Assembly (NCBI GenBank): GCA_026545225.1
Contig: CM048853.1
Span: forward strand, 45,400,755 to 45,464,754
Origin: Cornus controversa
Taxonomy: Eukaryota > Streptophyta > Magnoliopsida > Cornales > Cornaceae
Direction: 5' to 3'
DNA length: 64,000 nucleotides
Below are positions 35,501 through 47,799 of the stretch, in pieces (the stretch's first letter is position 1; every line of letters begins with the position of its first letter). The notes under the pieces are model-generated. The model saw nothing but the letters and a program-made list of their open reading frames with translations. It had not been told where the DNA came from and did not search any database. The translations under genes and the position numbers were made by a program.

Positions 35501-37842
35501 CTCTTGTATTTTGAGAAAGCTGGCGAGTAAGATAATTCTAATTCCCGTGTCATTTTATTTATTTTTGATGTTGCTTATCTAGTTTTAGTTATGCATACAC
35601 GGGTATAACATTATAAATCAGGATAATTGTCGACTGATTTTGTGATGTGATATGCAATACATCTTGGTATTTTTAGTACTTCAGAGTTTAAATCATAAAG
35701 CTTACCAACTGAATGGCTATTATCAAAATTTTAGATGAATTTTACGACCATCTTTAAAATGTTTTTAGTCAGTAAATTGTCATCTTAACTTGGACTGTCT
35801 ATCAAAGATGCAAATGAACTGTATTAGGAACTAGGAAGTTATTGATATCATATGAACTTTTTAGAATTACCAAAATCTGTAGTCTTGAGGATAAAGGTCT
35901 GTGTATTAAACTTTTAAGACATCATATTTTATAGTACGTGTAAATGCCGCAGTGTTAAAGGAGGATGTTTAATATTTATCAGATGTCCTGGATTGCCCTT
36001 CCTGTTTGTTGTTTTAGATGAAAGAATTCATTGCTTTCAAATATGATTTAATCTGTAAAGATACTTGTGCTGGGGAACAGACCTATTCTGATGGCACCGA
36101 AATTTGGTTTAGACGATGGCTCCACTTCAAACTTTGATGCTACACTAGTACTTGCAACCATGATTATATCACAGCTCCATGAAAGAAATCCATCAGAACC
36201 TCCACCTGCAGCTGCAACAATGCATGGACAGGCTGATCGAGGGACAGGGTCCGAAGCACAAGAGAGGACAAGAGGAAATGTTTCTGATCTTCCATCTGAT
36301 CATACAAGAATTTGGTCTGAACTTTCAGGTAACAATCATTGCCTAAATTGTGACGCAACGTTATGCATCCAAGGCTTTTAACTGATCCAACTTTAAACAG
36401 GAAGTGCAGCGAAAAGTGGTAGTGGGGCTGAAGAAAGACAGGCTCAAGGGGAAAGAAATCCTAATACTAATGAACAAATGAATATTCATGGGATTAGCAC
36501 AATGTACATTTCTAAGGCTGGGTCTGCTGGAGCAAATATGCCAGGTGGCCCTAATGTTGTGTATCCTCAACTTTTCAGTATGCTTCTAGTGTCTATGTCT
36601 TTTAGGTTGGCTTTTCTCAACCATTATACAATTTTTACAGTTATATTTTCATGACGTTTTACTGAATAACTTTAAAAGAGAAACAATATTTTAGGATTAA
36701 CATGCAGGGTGGGATGTGAGGGCCTCCAGATACTCGGGAAGTAATAATTTCTTCTCTTGTTTTATTTATTTATTTATTTATTACCAATATTTTCCTAGAG
36801 GGGCAAACAAGTTTTTGGAATACTGTGCTGCAAACCTTAGATTTACCTCAAAGCTTTGAGTGTATACTTTGTCTGCATCACAGGTTGAGCTGTGATTGTC
36901 ATGGAGCATGTGTTTCTAGGGCTGAGTTATGAGGGAATTGGTTTTTTAAATTATGGAGAAAAGTTCATTATTCAATTCTGTATTACCATAATATCAGATA
37001 GAAGGTGTGTATTTCTTTGAGGAAGCCATACCCAATATAATCTTCGTTTGGAGTTTTCAGTCATAAGCATTTATTATTACTTATATAGTTCCCTGTTCAG
37101 AGAGCAACCAATGACAAGGGCAAACCAGCTGAAACTTCTAGGTTTGAACTTCTCCAGTTGTTGTTGGGAAAAGTAGATCTTAGAACTGGTTCTGCAAGCT
37201 CTCATGCTACCATTACACTTACATATTGTAAAACAAGATGGATACTCTGTTTATAACAAATCTACATCTCAATGATGAAAAATGGGAGGCCACTCCTAGA
37301 AATAGGCTAGACATATTAACCTAGGGAAATTTTGACTCCTAACACGCTTTAATGTAGCTCAGCTCTTCTATTGAGCTCTAATGGCTATGTGATATGATAA
37401 ATAATGTTCAGATAACAGCAAAATATCTTGTCCAACTGAATCTGAGCCAACTACACTCTATTATTCAGAACTTTCTATAAGGCTGTCAGAACAACCTTTT
37501 TGGATAAATTCACTTATAAAATTTATAGTTTTCTACCTGAAAGGAGTGGCAAGTAATTTTCTTGACCAAAATGTTAGGAACCAACCTATGGAAACAGACC
37601 GTGCAGAAGAACCTCGAGGTTAGTCAAATTGCCTTGTCTCTTGCTAGATATTTCAAATGTCGTTACTCCTGCAGTAATTAATATTATTTCACCTTTTGCT
37701 TTCAGAGAGGGCAGAAGTGAATGGACATGGTTTGTCACAACGCCATCCTAGTAATTGGGTAGATGCCGATGATGACGACGATGAAGGGGATGAGGCGGAA
37801 TTATGTGTGCAGTCAACACCACCATACTGTGAAGAACGATAG
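32542..37842 (+). CDS. RAD9: Cell cycle checkpoint clamp subunit RAD9
   Basis: Ten exons join in frame to 449 residues: 32542-32646, 33457-33576, 33661-33769, 34751-35002, 35085-35197, 35462-35526, 36081-36328, 36401-36560, 37578-37618 and 37706-37842, all with GT-AG introns. Residues about 1-265 form the PCNA-like clamp region, from MEFKLSSNALKTFARSI through VQWTLDCFNGIRKAYWI and FVVRPRDLNRLLANF to AFLSFCEGCEVDILLYFEKA. The remainder is a poorly conserved tail that ends in an acidic run (DADDDDDEGDEAEL) and CVQSTPPYCEER, as in other plant RAD9 proteins. RAD9 joins RAD1 and HUS1 in the 9-1-1 ring, which is loaded at damaged DNA by RAD17-RFC and activates ATR. Exon 2 and several short exons are not obvious as reading frames. 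Intron 3 carries a SINE. Confidence 0.95.
34441..34640 (-). mobile_element. SINE remnant, family S copy 2, in RAD9 intron 3
   Basis: On the plus strand GAGCACCATCACACATGCACC, TAGGCAATTACTGGGA and GGGGATGGCCC run in the same order as in the SINE at 56920-57080. The minus strand has a B-box-like GAGTTTGAGTCGTCC near 34547. Confidence 0.55.
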
Positions 37843-38310
37843 CTATAACAAATGTCTTTTTAATTCTTGCAAAGGGGGTGGATATACGACTAATTTCTTC
37901 AGTTGTAAGTGATTTATGTCTCTTCCAAGATATGCCTCAGCGTATTTGTTTACAACTAATTTCTGTAGATTTCATTTTTCCCATGACTGTTTTACTATAT
38001 TGAGAAGAACCGATATCATGTTTGCCTGAAAATAAATATGATTAGGTGAGAACTGGTATCTGACATTTTGAAATATGATATATTTGAATGTGGCTCTTAC
38101 ATTATAATAACTGGACTCTTTTTAAATAATGGGCCTCATAGGTTTGATTGGAGAGACACCACTTAAAAGGTTCACAGTGCAGGCATAATATAATGTTTAG
38201 GATATAAACCATTGAAAAAAATTGATAACTGGATCACAACAGCTTATGTGGGTAGGTAGAATGAATATTTGATTTATTAGGGGTCATGTCACCTCAAGCA
38301 TCAATCATGG
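37843..38310 (+). other. RAD9 3' UTR and flank
   Basis: An AATAAA motif at about 38031, some 190 bp after the stop, is the likely polyadenylation signal. Nothing else is seen. Confidence 0.5.
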
Positions 38311-38504
38311 TTAGATGCACGGGTGGCAAAATTCGACACGACCCGCAAACACGACTCGAAATCGACACAAAGTTAGCAGGTTTGGGTTAAATGGGTTCGG
38401 GTCATAAACGGGACGACACGAGAGAGAAGAACGTGTCATTTTCGGGTTCAACCTGCATACCCCGTTTAATTTAACGGGTCGTGTCGGGTCAACACGGGTG
38501 GAAT

Positions 38505-39935
38505 TGATTCGTGTGTGAGTGTGACTCAAAAAGTATATCAATTAAAATTTTCCACACTTCGCAATAGAACGAATTCCTTACAGAATAGGGCTATCGAAAG
38601 GGGTATCGTACCTCAGGGACTGTGGTCTGACTGAGTTGAATTGTTAGGACTAATTCTAATTAAATTTAAAAGAAATAAATTCTGATTTTTAATTCTAAAT
38701 TAACTAATGAAGCAATTGAACAAAAGCAAGAAAAACTAAGGAGTGTAGAGAATATAAGATAAGTCTAGGGTTATTGATTTCACCACTAACTTCACGATCA
38801 ATGGTCAATTGAACTAACTATGGGGCATCATATCATGCATAAGTGGTGTCGGTGGCTACAAGCTCACCTTCATCCGTCAAGAAGATAACATATGATTAAG
38901 GCTAAGTCATGGACTATCTTCGATTGGCATGGGTCATCTGCCTAACTACTCTACTCTAGGGTGTAGTATGGTTCATCTTCTCTAGGCATAATCCATCAAA
39001 GCTTTTAATGATATATTCAATGAAAACCATTGTGTAATAATCACTCTCATGATCACAGAAAACAAGAGGGACGAGTTCAATTACAACAATCAAGTATCTA
39101 AGACAAGATAAGAAATCATTGAAACTGAATTTATAAGACTTTTATTACTCAATTCTATAATAAGAATCCTCTAAATTACACAATCTATGAATGAATATAA
39201 AAATTCCCAATAATTAGAACAATCAAACCAGTGATGTTTAGTTAGGGCTCCATCAAAACCCTGGTGGCTGAACTAGCCGCTCATGATACGCCTTGTTCTC
39301 CAATGATTCTCTATTCCAAAAGCTCTTCAAAGCTGCTGCCAAGCCTCCTCAATACAGCCCCAATTTGTCACTTTAAATAGCTAAGAGAATACATCAAAGT
39401 CCTAATCCAATTAGGAATTAATTAGGTTTTCCTGCAGCACTAATCAGGTGGGTTTTTCCTGCTAACTTCGGCCCAACTTTTGACCCACTAGAAGTCCGAT
39501 TTACGGAATTTTCGTGAAATACAAAAGTGTGCAGAATCAAATTTCGTTCAACCTTACGCGAGAATTATGTTGATTTGAGGCTCGGAAATAAGACTTCTGG
39601 TCTGTTTTCCAAAACGGGATTAAGACTGTATTATGCGCAGATTTGGGCTTCAGGCCCGAAACCTTCTTAAGCAGCTGTAATTCTCTTGGACATCTTTCTT
39701 GGGCTGAATCGAGTTAAATTATGGAGTTCAATGGATCCCTTTGATATAGGCTTCATCTAACCTTCTTGCATATCATCTTTAAAAGCCCAAAATCATGGTT
39801 TTAACTGAAATAATCATTAAGGCCCTGAAAATACAGAAAACACTAAAACGAAGTAAAATAACAAAATACTCTATCACTAAGAGAATAAAATACATAAGTT
39901 AAAAGGCTAGAATGCGTAACATTCAACGCCGATCA
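38505..39935. mobile_element. 1.43-kb solo LTR nested in hAT element 2
   Basis: Starts TGATTCGTGTG and ends CGCCGATCA, that is TG...CA, with a perfect 5-bp target duplication GGAAT (38500-38504, 39936-39940). It splits the ACGGGT-rich hAT sequence cleanly. No gag or pol frame is found and only one LTR is visible, so it is a solo LTR of a large LTR element; its strand is uncertain. Confidence 0.8.
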
Positions 39936-41284
39936 GGAATCGACCCACTTAACCCGTTTAGCGTTAATATTTATAATTTATTTTAAAATGTAAAAAATAT
40001 AAAGCTTAATATTGTAAATTTGTTTTAGAATGTTAAAAACATGTAAACATATATTTTCACACTATTTGTTCTGACGTGTATTATATATAATATTTTTTAT
40101 CTTCTAATATGTTATATATAACATAAATGTTCATTTATTTCATTCTTAAATCCATTAGTATTCATTGATTTAGTACAAAACAACTACTCACTTTTTTAAT
40201 AAAGACATGGACATACAATTTATAAATGAATAATTACTTATGCTAAATGGTCTCTAAGAAATCAATAAAATTCACTAAATTAATTAAAATTCACTAAAAA
40301 CTCGTCTCTATCAAATTCATGTGATAATCAATTCTTTTATGTTACACTGATGTGGGCTTGATTGTGTCATACTTGACCATCAGGTTTGACTAAGTTTAGC
40401 TTTGGAGTGTTTGAGATGCACTGTTTGTGCTAGGCTCTAGTGGTGTGAGTTAGGTGTTGTGAATGTAACGCCTTGTATGTATGGAAAGAGAAAGTGATGA
40501 TTACTGAAGAGAATAATATCTTTTCTTTTCTTCCTTATTATTTAATTTTCGGAAGGAGATGTGAATGTATATCTTAGACTATTGGGGTGCAGGTAATATT
40601 TGGTGGATATATATATGTATATAATTATATATATGGATGATATATATATAATTATATTTAGGCGGAGATATATATATATAGCTATATATATATATATATG
40701 AATGATGGCCATAATTGTTCTTTAGTGTCCCGAGATATATAGTATAACATATAACAGTTATAAATAATATAAGTTAAACCATTTTTTTATATTTCCTCAA
40801 ATTTCAATTAATTAGTTAAGTATCTAAAAAATCAATTAGAATAATTAATTGGCCTAAATCATTTAATCTGAAAATCTAGTTTTATGAAATTAAGTTTTTC
40901 TTTATTGTCCCAAGATATATAGTATAACATATAATAGTTAAAGTAATATAAGTTAGACCACTCCTTTATTTTTTGTCAATAATACTTCAACATTAATATA
41001 TATTAAAAAAATATGTTAATTCAATGAGATATATACTTAATGTTTGTTCTAAATGCTCTATTATTTGAGTGAGATTAATGTTTTTATTTGATTTCAAGAT
41101 AGTGAAAATTGTGTTATTGATTTAATTACTTAGTTAATATCATTAATAACGTTTGTTTGTTATATTCAAAATGGGGGGTGGGATATTATTGTAATTTAAT
41201 TAATGTTTCAAACTTTATTAAGTTCAAACTTTCATTATTGTAGATTAAATATTATTGTTGTCGCATATGTAAACAAAAGTCATT

Positions 41285-41355
41285 GGTAAATTAGTAGCAA
41301 AAGTGTCTGACTAGTTTAGAAGTAGTACGACACAGGTTCGATTCCTCACAAACAT
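41285..41355 (+). repeat. Degenerate tRNA-like segment inside hAT element 2
   Basis: TTAGTAGCAAAAGTGTCTGA resembles an A box and GGTTCGATTCC is a perfect B-box consensus about 40 bases later. The fold is too broken for a tRNA gene; it is more likely a SINE head or tRNA relic. Confidence 0.4.
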
Positions 41356-41547
41356 TATTTTTGATAAAAGACCTATCTATAAACGAGTTACACGAGTCGT
41401 GTTAATAAGTGAGTCGTGTTCATGTTCAAGTTACGTGACATGATTAGTAATTGTGTTTGGTTTGACCCTTTTATTAGAAGAATACCCCTGTCTCAACATG
41501 ACCTGAACACGACCCTCGAACCCAAATTGCCACCCTAATTAGATGCA

Positions 41548-42698
41548 TTTGAGGTTAATTAGTTTTTTGATTTGAATGTCCATGTGTCCCCATATTTGTC
41601 AGAAGTCTCAAAAGGAAATGAAGGCAGTTTTTCATTGTGCTGCAGAAAGTAGAAGACTTTTATCAATCTGGTATTAACTAGTAGTGCATTCTTGGTTGAT
41701 GACTGAATAATAGCCCAATACAGCTTTGAAATCTAAAGAAATACAGAATATTTTAGCTTAATTGCTTAAAATCTAAAATTTGCCTATATATACATCGTTT
41801 GAACCACTTCCCTTTGTTTTACCTCCTTATATAGAACAGGGTTAAGATTTAATAGATGGTTTATTATGGTGCTGTTCAAAAAGAGCATGAAGTAGCACCA
41901 ATAATTTCAGTATCATTTATCTTTCCATGGTATAATTAGTATCATATTGCAACCTTAAATATATTAGTGATGCGTTCTTTCATTTACTTTTTCCATTCGC
42001 ATTCCATAAATTTTATTCTTTGGACCTAACATGTTAATAGTGTGATCCAGTATTTCTTTCTCTGTCTGTCTGGATTTCAGTACTAGCTTTCTACCACATA
42101 TGGTGGATTAGTCTAATATAGAAAATGATGTTCCATTAGTTATCTGCCAAATATTGTTCATACTTAACATGGAAAATGTGTGTGAGAGAGAGAGATGTGA
42201 ACTCCCAATGTTAGGTCATTATGATTTTTTGGCTCGCTCAAGACCTCATTTGAGATGTCATCCATTGCATTTATGCAACAGTACTGTCAAAATGTGAAGT
42301 GATTTTCAAAGTTGATTTCAATTGGATGCTTATTTGCAGCAACTTTGTGGCCCGTGGCCCGCACAGAAGTTGTTTGATGACCCCAGAAGTGGTTGTGAAA
42401 TGTGAATGGCCAAAAATAACATCTGTACTTGGAATTGGTTGGAAGTCACTTTCACTGTCATTGACGAAATTCGCAAGGTACTTCGGATGACTTGAAGTCC
42501 TTTTTGAAGGTCAAATTTCAATCCTTGGTTAATTAATTAAGTGCGATGTTCTGTGATGACTTTGTTGTAATTTCTTTGAATTATTTGTAGCTATGTAAAG
42601 ATCCAATTTAACAGACTAGGAACTAGTAAGTTTTGAACAATGTTGACATGCCAGGATGTCATTGAGTTTATCAATCTTAATTGCATGCATACATAAAC

Positions 42699-42741
<43 letters not shown>

Positions 42742-44594
42742 AATTCTATTTGGTGGGTTTGGTGGAGTTCATGTATTAATGGATATATTACCTTTCCTCA
42801 TTACATTTAGAACTGCTCTGAACTTGTAAAAAACCCTATTTAATACCTCTTGAAGGATATGAATGGACATTATCATATTCATACATAGAGAGAGTCGGAA
42901 AGAAGATTCAGAACAGTCAAACAGGTAATGGGGTTGTTTGGGAATATAGGAATAATCATCTGAGAGGATGTCTTTTCCTTTCCATCTCAATCTCTAACCA
43001 AGTGGGAGGAAAGAAAATGACAGGAAAAGAAAAAAGTTGTGAAGAGAGAGAAAAGGTTTGACAATTCAAATGAATTAAAGAAAGAAAAATATCATCTGAT
43101 GTGTATTTGTATAGAGTCTTCTTTAAAAATCCTACGGAGATATACAGCTGGCGTTAGAAGAGTTGGTTTTTGGAACGCGCAAACACCGCTCCTTATGCAG
43201 ATCTGTGATGGGCCCACACCACACTCCCTATAACGGTTACGTGCACGTTACTCACTCTCTTGCCTAACGTCGTTTGTGGTCCTCACGTCTTCGCTCCCAA
43301 TATGTTATATTTTATTTTTTTTTTCCTTTTAAGAAATAAAAAAAGTTTATAACCGTTGCACATTTGAATTGCTGACGTGGCGCTATGCAGAGCTCAATTT
43401 TCTGCCGCCAAATTATCTTGCCCTAATCCAATTCTCTTAAAAAAAGGTTTAGGGTGTTGGACCCAACAAGCTGAAGAGGACGTTTATTTCAAAAAGAATA
43501 ATGATATAATTTGTAAAATTGAAAATACGTTGTAATGTTATAATCTGATAATTATAATAGTGTAACTTTATTGTTAGGCTAAGACTTATCTTTTTCTATT
43601 TTACCTTTAAAAGAAAAGGATATGTTTGTTTTATAAAATTACAAATTTTAATAAAAAAAATTCAAATTGGGCTGATTATAAAAAAAATCATATTGGGTTG
43701 ATTTTCAGGTGAAGAGTAATGACAAATTTGTCACGGTGACGGGAGTTGGGTGTTGGGTGTTGGAGAGAGAGAGAGGGGTTAGGAGGAGAGGAGAGAGAGG
43801 ACGTGTTTCCGTTAAAAGATTTTTGGACGGATTCGTTGCAAAGCAAACCCTAGTCCCGTTTCCCTCTCTGTCTTTATTCGAACGCTGTATTGGCAATGGA
43901 CAACTCAGTCAATCAAGCACTAAATTAAGGGTACTTCTTTCCTTCTTATTACCACTTTGCCCTTTTTTACATTATGCTTTTTTTTCTTTTGTGATGTAAT
44001 AATGCCTAAATTATTGCCATACAGGGTGTGGTTTTTTCCCTTTAAATGTCATACCTAATTAACTTAGACGGTTATGTAATAGGAAGAAAAGCAGTGCTAG
44101 GGCAGTCGCTGTAGCCACTGTCCATTTATACTTGTGCTTCTTATTAGTTGAAACAAGACTTATAATTAATATGTTACTCTTACTTTTATGGAGATTAAAA
44201 TTTTAATTTTTTTAGACATAATTATCCTTCTTATTATCATTGCCTTTTTTCCTTGTTCCCTCTAAATAAATGTATATATATCTAACATGAGAATGAATTA
44301 CTTTTTCCTTTTTGGCTTGTATATACATATACATATATATATATACACACACACAGCTAAGCTTTTATCAATTAATTATTTCTTTTTTCTTTCATGGGTC
44401 TTTCTATTAACTAACATTTTATTGTTTTTTCTTATCAGTTATAGTTAACTTTTTTTATTTTTTATATATCTATATATATATACATACAAATTTGTATATT
44501 TAATATATATAACGGTGTATATCACCTATCCTCTCTCGATTCATATTGAAAAAAAGAGAGGAATGAATCTATTCAAACAAGTTAGATATATATA
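41548..44594. other. Intergenic, no clear gene
   Basis: A (TA)n run lies at 42702-42740. At 43840-43955 a stretch looks like a 5' exon: CAAACCCTAGT, a pyrimidine-rich leader, then ATG (43897) with ten codons. It leads nowhere recognisable and may be a gene relic. The frames at 42299-42521 are not recognised. Confidence 0.5.
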
Positions 44595-44791
44595 TAGGGA
44601 TGGCAATTTTGTCTGTCCCGTCGAATTTTCGCCCTGTCCCGTCCCTTTTAGGACGAGTATGAGAGCCATTTTTTTTCTGTAGGAGCGAGTTTGGGAAAGA
44701 AAATTAAAACCCGCCGCGGGTATGGGGCGGGTTCGAGACTCTATAATAACCCGCCCCGCTCCGCCTATATATTTTATTATTATAAATATAT

Positions 44792-44842
<51 letters not shown>

Positions 44843-45322
44843 AATTAGAATTTTACTTTTAGTTGTATTAAGACTTATGTTTTCATTTTATCTTTTTGTT
44901 GTATTAACACTTCTTTAATTGTTGGATCAAACTTGTTACTAAGTTATTTAGTTGTGAAATATATTTTCTGTAATAAACTATTTAATTGTGGAATCTTGTC
45001 ATTTTACTTCTTAAACAGGGGTTATACTATTTTGAATTTAATAATATCAAACTTGGTACTACCCACTAGGCTCGTATTTTTTGAAAAAAATAATTTTTAT
45101 TGATGTTTAATGTGGTTACAATTTTGTGGGGAGGGCCCCGTCTCGTCTCGTCCCTTTTGAAATTTTAAACGGGGCGGGGTGGGGACGGGGTGGGGTTTCT
45201 CCCAACGGGGCGGGGATGAGTTTTGAAATTTCGTCCCGTTTCAAACCCGCAGCGGGTTTGAGAATAGTGTTGAAGGCAGCGGGGCGGAAACCCGTGCCAT
45301 ACCCGTCCCATTGCAATCCCTA
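44595..45322. mobile_element. Non-autonomous hAT element 3
   Basis: Starts TAGGGATGGCAATTTTG and ends CATTGCAATCCCTA, an imperfect inverted terminus. Subterminal GGGGCGGG/CCCGCCCC repeats fill both ends and a (TA)n run and AT-rich core lie between. The flanks are (TA)n, so the target duplication cannot be resolved. Confidence 0.82.
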
Positions 45323-45550
45323 TATATATATATATATACATATCAAGAGGATAATTTTGTCTTAACAAGTTAAGTTTTCAATGTGCCATAAAAATAGGAG
45401 CAACGTATTAATTATAGGTATTGTTTCAACCAATAAGAGGCGTGAGTGTGAAAGAACAGTAGCGCTAGCGAGTGCCCCTAGTACTGTTCTAGGAAGAATT
45501 ACCAATAAGTTTAGTGGCTTATCAATAAACAAATCTACTGTATTTCCTCA

Positions 45551-46255
45551 GGGTCCGTTTGGTTAGACGAATTATAATAAAAAGTGAAACTAAAAGAAAA
45601 GTGAAGGGAAGGGAAAAATTAGTTTTCTACATGCATTTGGTGAGCGTGAATTTTTTCCAGAAAAGTTGTGAGAAAATCTTATTTTGTTAGTTTGGACAGG
45701 AGGAAAGTGAAAATAAAAGAATTTTACTTACCAAAATTACCCTTATGATTTCAAATACTAGAAAAATAAAGGAATTTGTGTTTGATTACAATTATTTTCA
45801 TACCCCATTGTTTATATTCATTTTTTTAAAAAAAATTTATTTGAAAAAATGCTTGATAATATATACAAAGGAAGGAATTTTATTGAGAAAAAAAAATACC
45901 AAAATACACATTAGTGTATTAATACTTTTTTCTATATTGGACTTCTAATCTTATCAAGAAACTGGTGTTCATAAACTTCCTCTAATCTAACATCAATAAC
46001 CACATTGGAGAAACAATTTTCGCTCTGTGTTTAGACTGGATAAATTGATTCTTAGGAAATTTTTTTGAACAAGTTTGACGAGAAATTGAAATTTTTCTGT
46101 GTTTTATATGGGAAACGTTTTGAGAAAAAATAGACGGTTACGAGAATCATAGTTTCCTAAAAAAAATTATGTTTCACGTTATCCAAACTCTTAAAAAGTT
46201 TTAAAAAATTCGTTTATTTTCCTTTCCTGCTACTTCCGCTAACCAAACTCACCCT
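45551..46255. mobile_element. PIF/Harbinger-like MITE
   Basis: The ends GGGTCCGTTTGGTTAG and CTAACCAAACTCACCC are inverted repeats with few mismatches, flanked by TCA on both sides, which fits a 3-bp target duplication. The interior has short AT-rich frames only. Confidence 0.65.
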
Positions 46256-46872
46256 TCAACCTTTCAATTTCTTCTCCTAACAGTAGCTCAAAAAAAAGGA
46301 AAAATTAGATTTTGGTGATCAAAATGCAAAAAAAAATTACTTTTGAGTGAACTTAAAACTCAACATATATATATACTAACCAAATTTAAAAAATAATAAC
46401 ATTTAAATTTTAATGTCTTAAATACCATTCTATCACAACCCCACCACCCCATTCTCATCTTCACCAAATTTTAAACGGTCACTAATTAATAATTATTTTT
46501 AAAGGGTAAAGTGCAAAAAAAAAAATCTTGTATAGAAAATGTGCAAATTGTTCACAAAACTCCTACATTTTTTCAATTTGTGTAAATAAGGACAAAATTT
46601 TAATTTGAGAAAAATTGAACAATGAAATGGCTAAAATATCCTTACTTTATAAATAAAATACAAAACATGAAATGACAAAAAGGGTACTTTTGGATTTTAA
46701 AAAAAGTAAGACGTCATCAACGGCTAATAAGGACAATTTGTTCCAAAATTTAAAATTATAGTAATTTATATACATACCAAATATAAGGGGAGTTTCTTGC
46801 ACATTTTATATATTGCCGAGGAATTGCATAAAACCCCCTTATGAATTTTTTTTTGACAAAAAACCCCCTCAA

Positions 46873-47724
46873 TAGGGGTGACAATTTATCCCACCCCGTT
46901 TAAAACAGTTTTGGGGGGCCGTTTATGGGATTTGGGTCGAGATGGGTTTTAGGGTGAAAAACCTATGCAGGTTTAGGATAGGGGTGGGGGAAGCCCCGCC
47001 CCTATTTAGATAGCAAATTTACTAATTTACTCTCTATATATATAAGTATTATGTATATTTAAGTTAAGGATCTTAATTTGATAGCTCCACTCACTTTTAC
47101 TTTGAGTCATTTAGATAATAGAGATGCAGGACACTCCAGTCTCACTTCCAATCCCAAACTCAACACTAGGGTTTAGTTTTCTATGTTCCATTGTAGTTAG
47201 AAGCCATCTCTCACTGAAAAAGAGCTTCATCAGGGTATATTTTTATTTGTTTCACTGTAGTAAAAAAGAGCTTCATCTTTGAATTAGTGTTGCCTACCAT
47301 CGTCTATTGTCGCCTGCCACCGTCCACTATCATGGCGCGTTGGTTTGGTACAAAGGATGATAAAAGTGTCATGACCAGGATGTCGAGCTACGTTCCTCAA
47401 ATGCCCATTACCAATCCCACGTAAAAATTCTTATCTGAATTAGTTTGTTGATCTTTTGCTTTGCTTCATGTGTTCTTGTTATTTTTACTTAAGAGTTCTA
47501 ATGATTTTGTTTTTGATTGACTTGTTTTGATATTTATCAAATGATTCTTCATTTTGATCAACTATTTCTATGTTTTGATAGTTTAAGCGAGGTGGGTTGG
47601 TGGATGTTAAATGGGGGTTGGGTGGGGTGGGAGGGGCATTTTCTAATCGGCTTTGTGCTATGATGGGGTGGAGAAAATTAAACGGCAGAGGGGGTACCCA
47701 AACCCACCCCCATTGCCATCCCTA
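46873..47724. mobile_element. Non-autonomous hAT element 4
   Basis: Starts TAGGGGTGACAATTTATCC and ends CCATTGCCATCCCTA, with a perfect 8-bp target duplication CCCCTCAA (46865-46872, 47725-47732). Subterminal GGGTGGGG/CCCCACCC repeats flank an interior that holds a short possibly captured coding segment at 47332-47420. Confidence 0.9.
47332..47420 (+). other. Possible captured exon in hAT element 4
   Basis: An ATG opens 29 codons starting MARWFGTKDDKSVMTRMSS and ending at a consensus-like CCCAC|GTAAAA donor. A leader-like stretch with CTAGGGTTTAG lies 160 bp upstream. I do not recognise the protein; it could be a captured gene start or chance. Confidence 0.3.
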
Positions 47725-47799
47725 CCCCTCAATTAACCGAGGGATTACTTTAAAAGAACAATTACTAAAATATCCCCAAAGATGGATTTTATGCAATTC

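Larger units (their letters stand above)
38320..41538. mobile_element. hAT element 2, carrying a nested solo LTR
   Basis: Ends CGGGTGGCAAAATTCGA and TTTGCCACCCTAA-type are imperfect inverted repeats, and TTAGATGCA is repeated on both sides (38311-38319, 41539-41547). Subterminal sequence is full of ACGGGTC/GACCCGT motifs. Without the nested LTR the element is about 1.8 kb. No transposase frame is present, so it is non-autonomous. Confidence 0.82.

Noticed and set aside
41285..41355. Functional tRNA gene
   Set aside because: The B box is good but the stems do not pair into a cloverleaf by eye.
42299..42521. Opposed 63-residue frames
   Set aside because: No recognisable domain, no splice context, and each is the shadow of the other.
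43705..43999. 96-residue frame rich in Arg and Gly
   Set aside because: Driven by GA-repeats in a leader-like region; the more plausible start is the ATG at 43897 in another frame.
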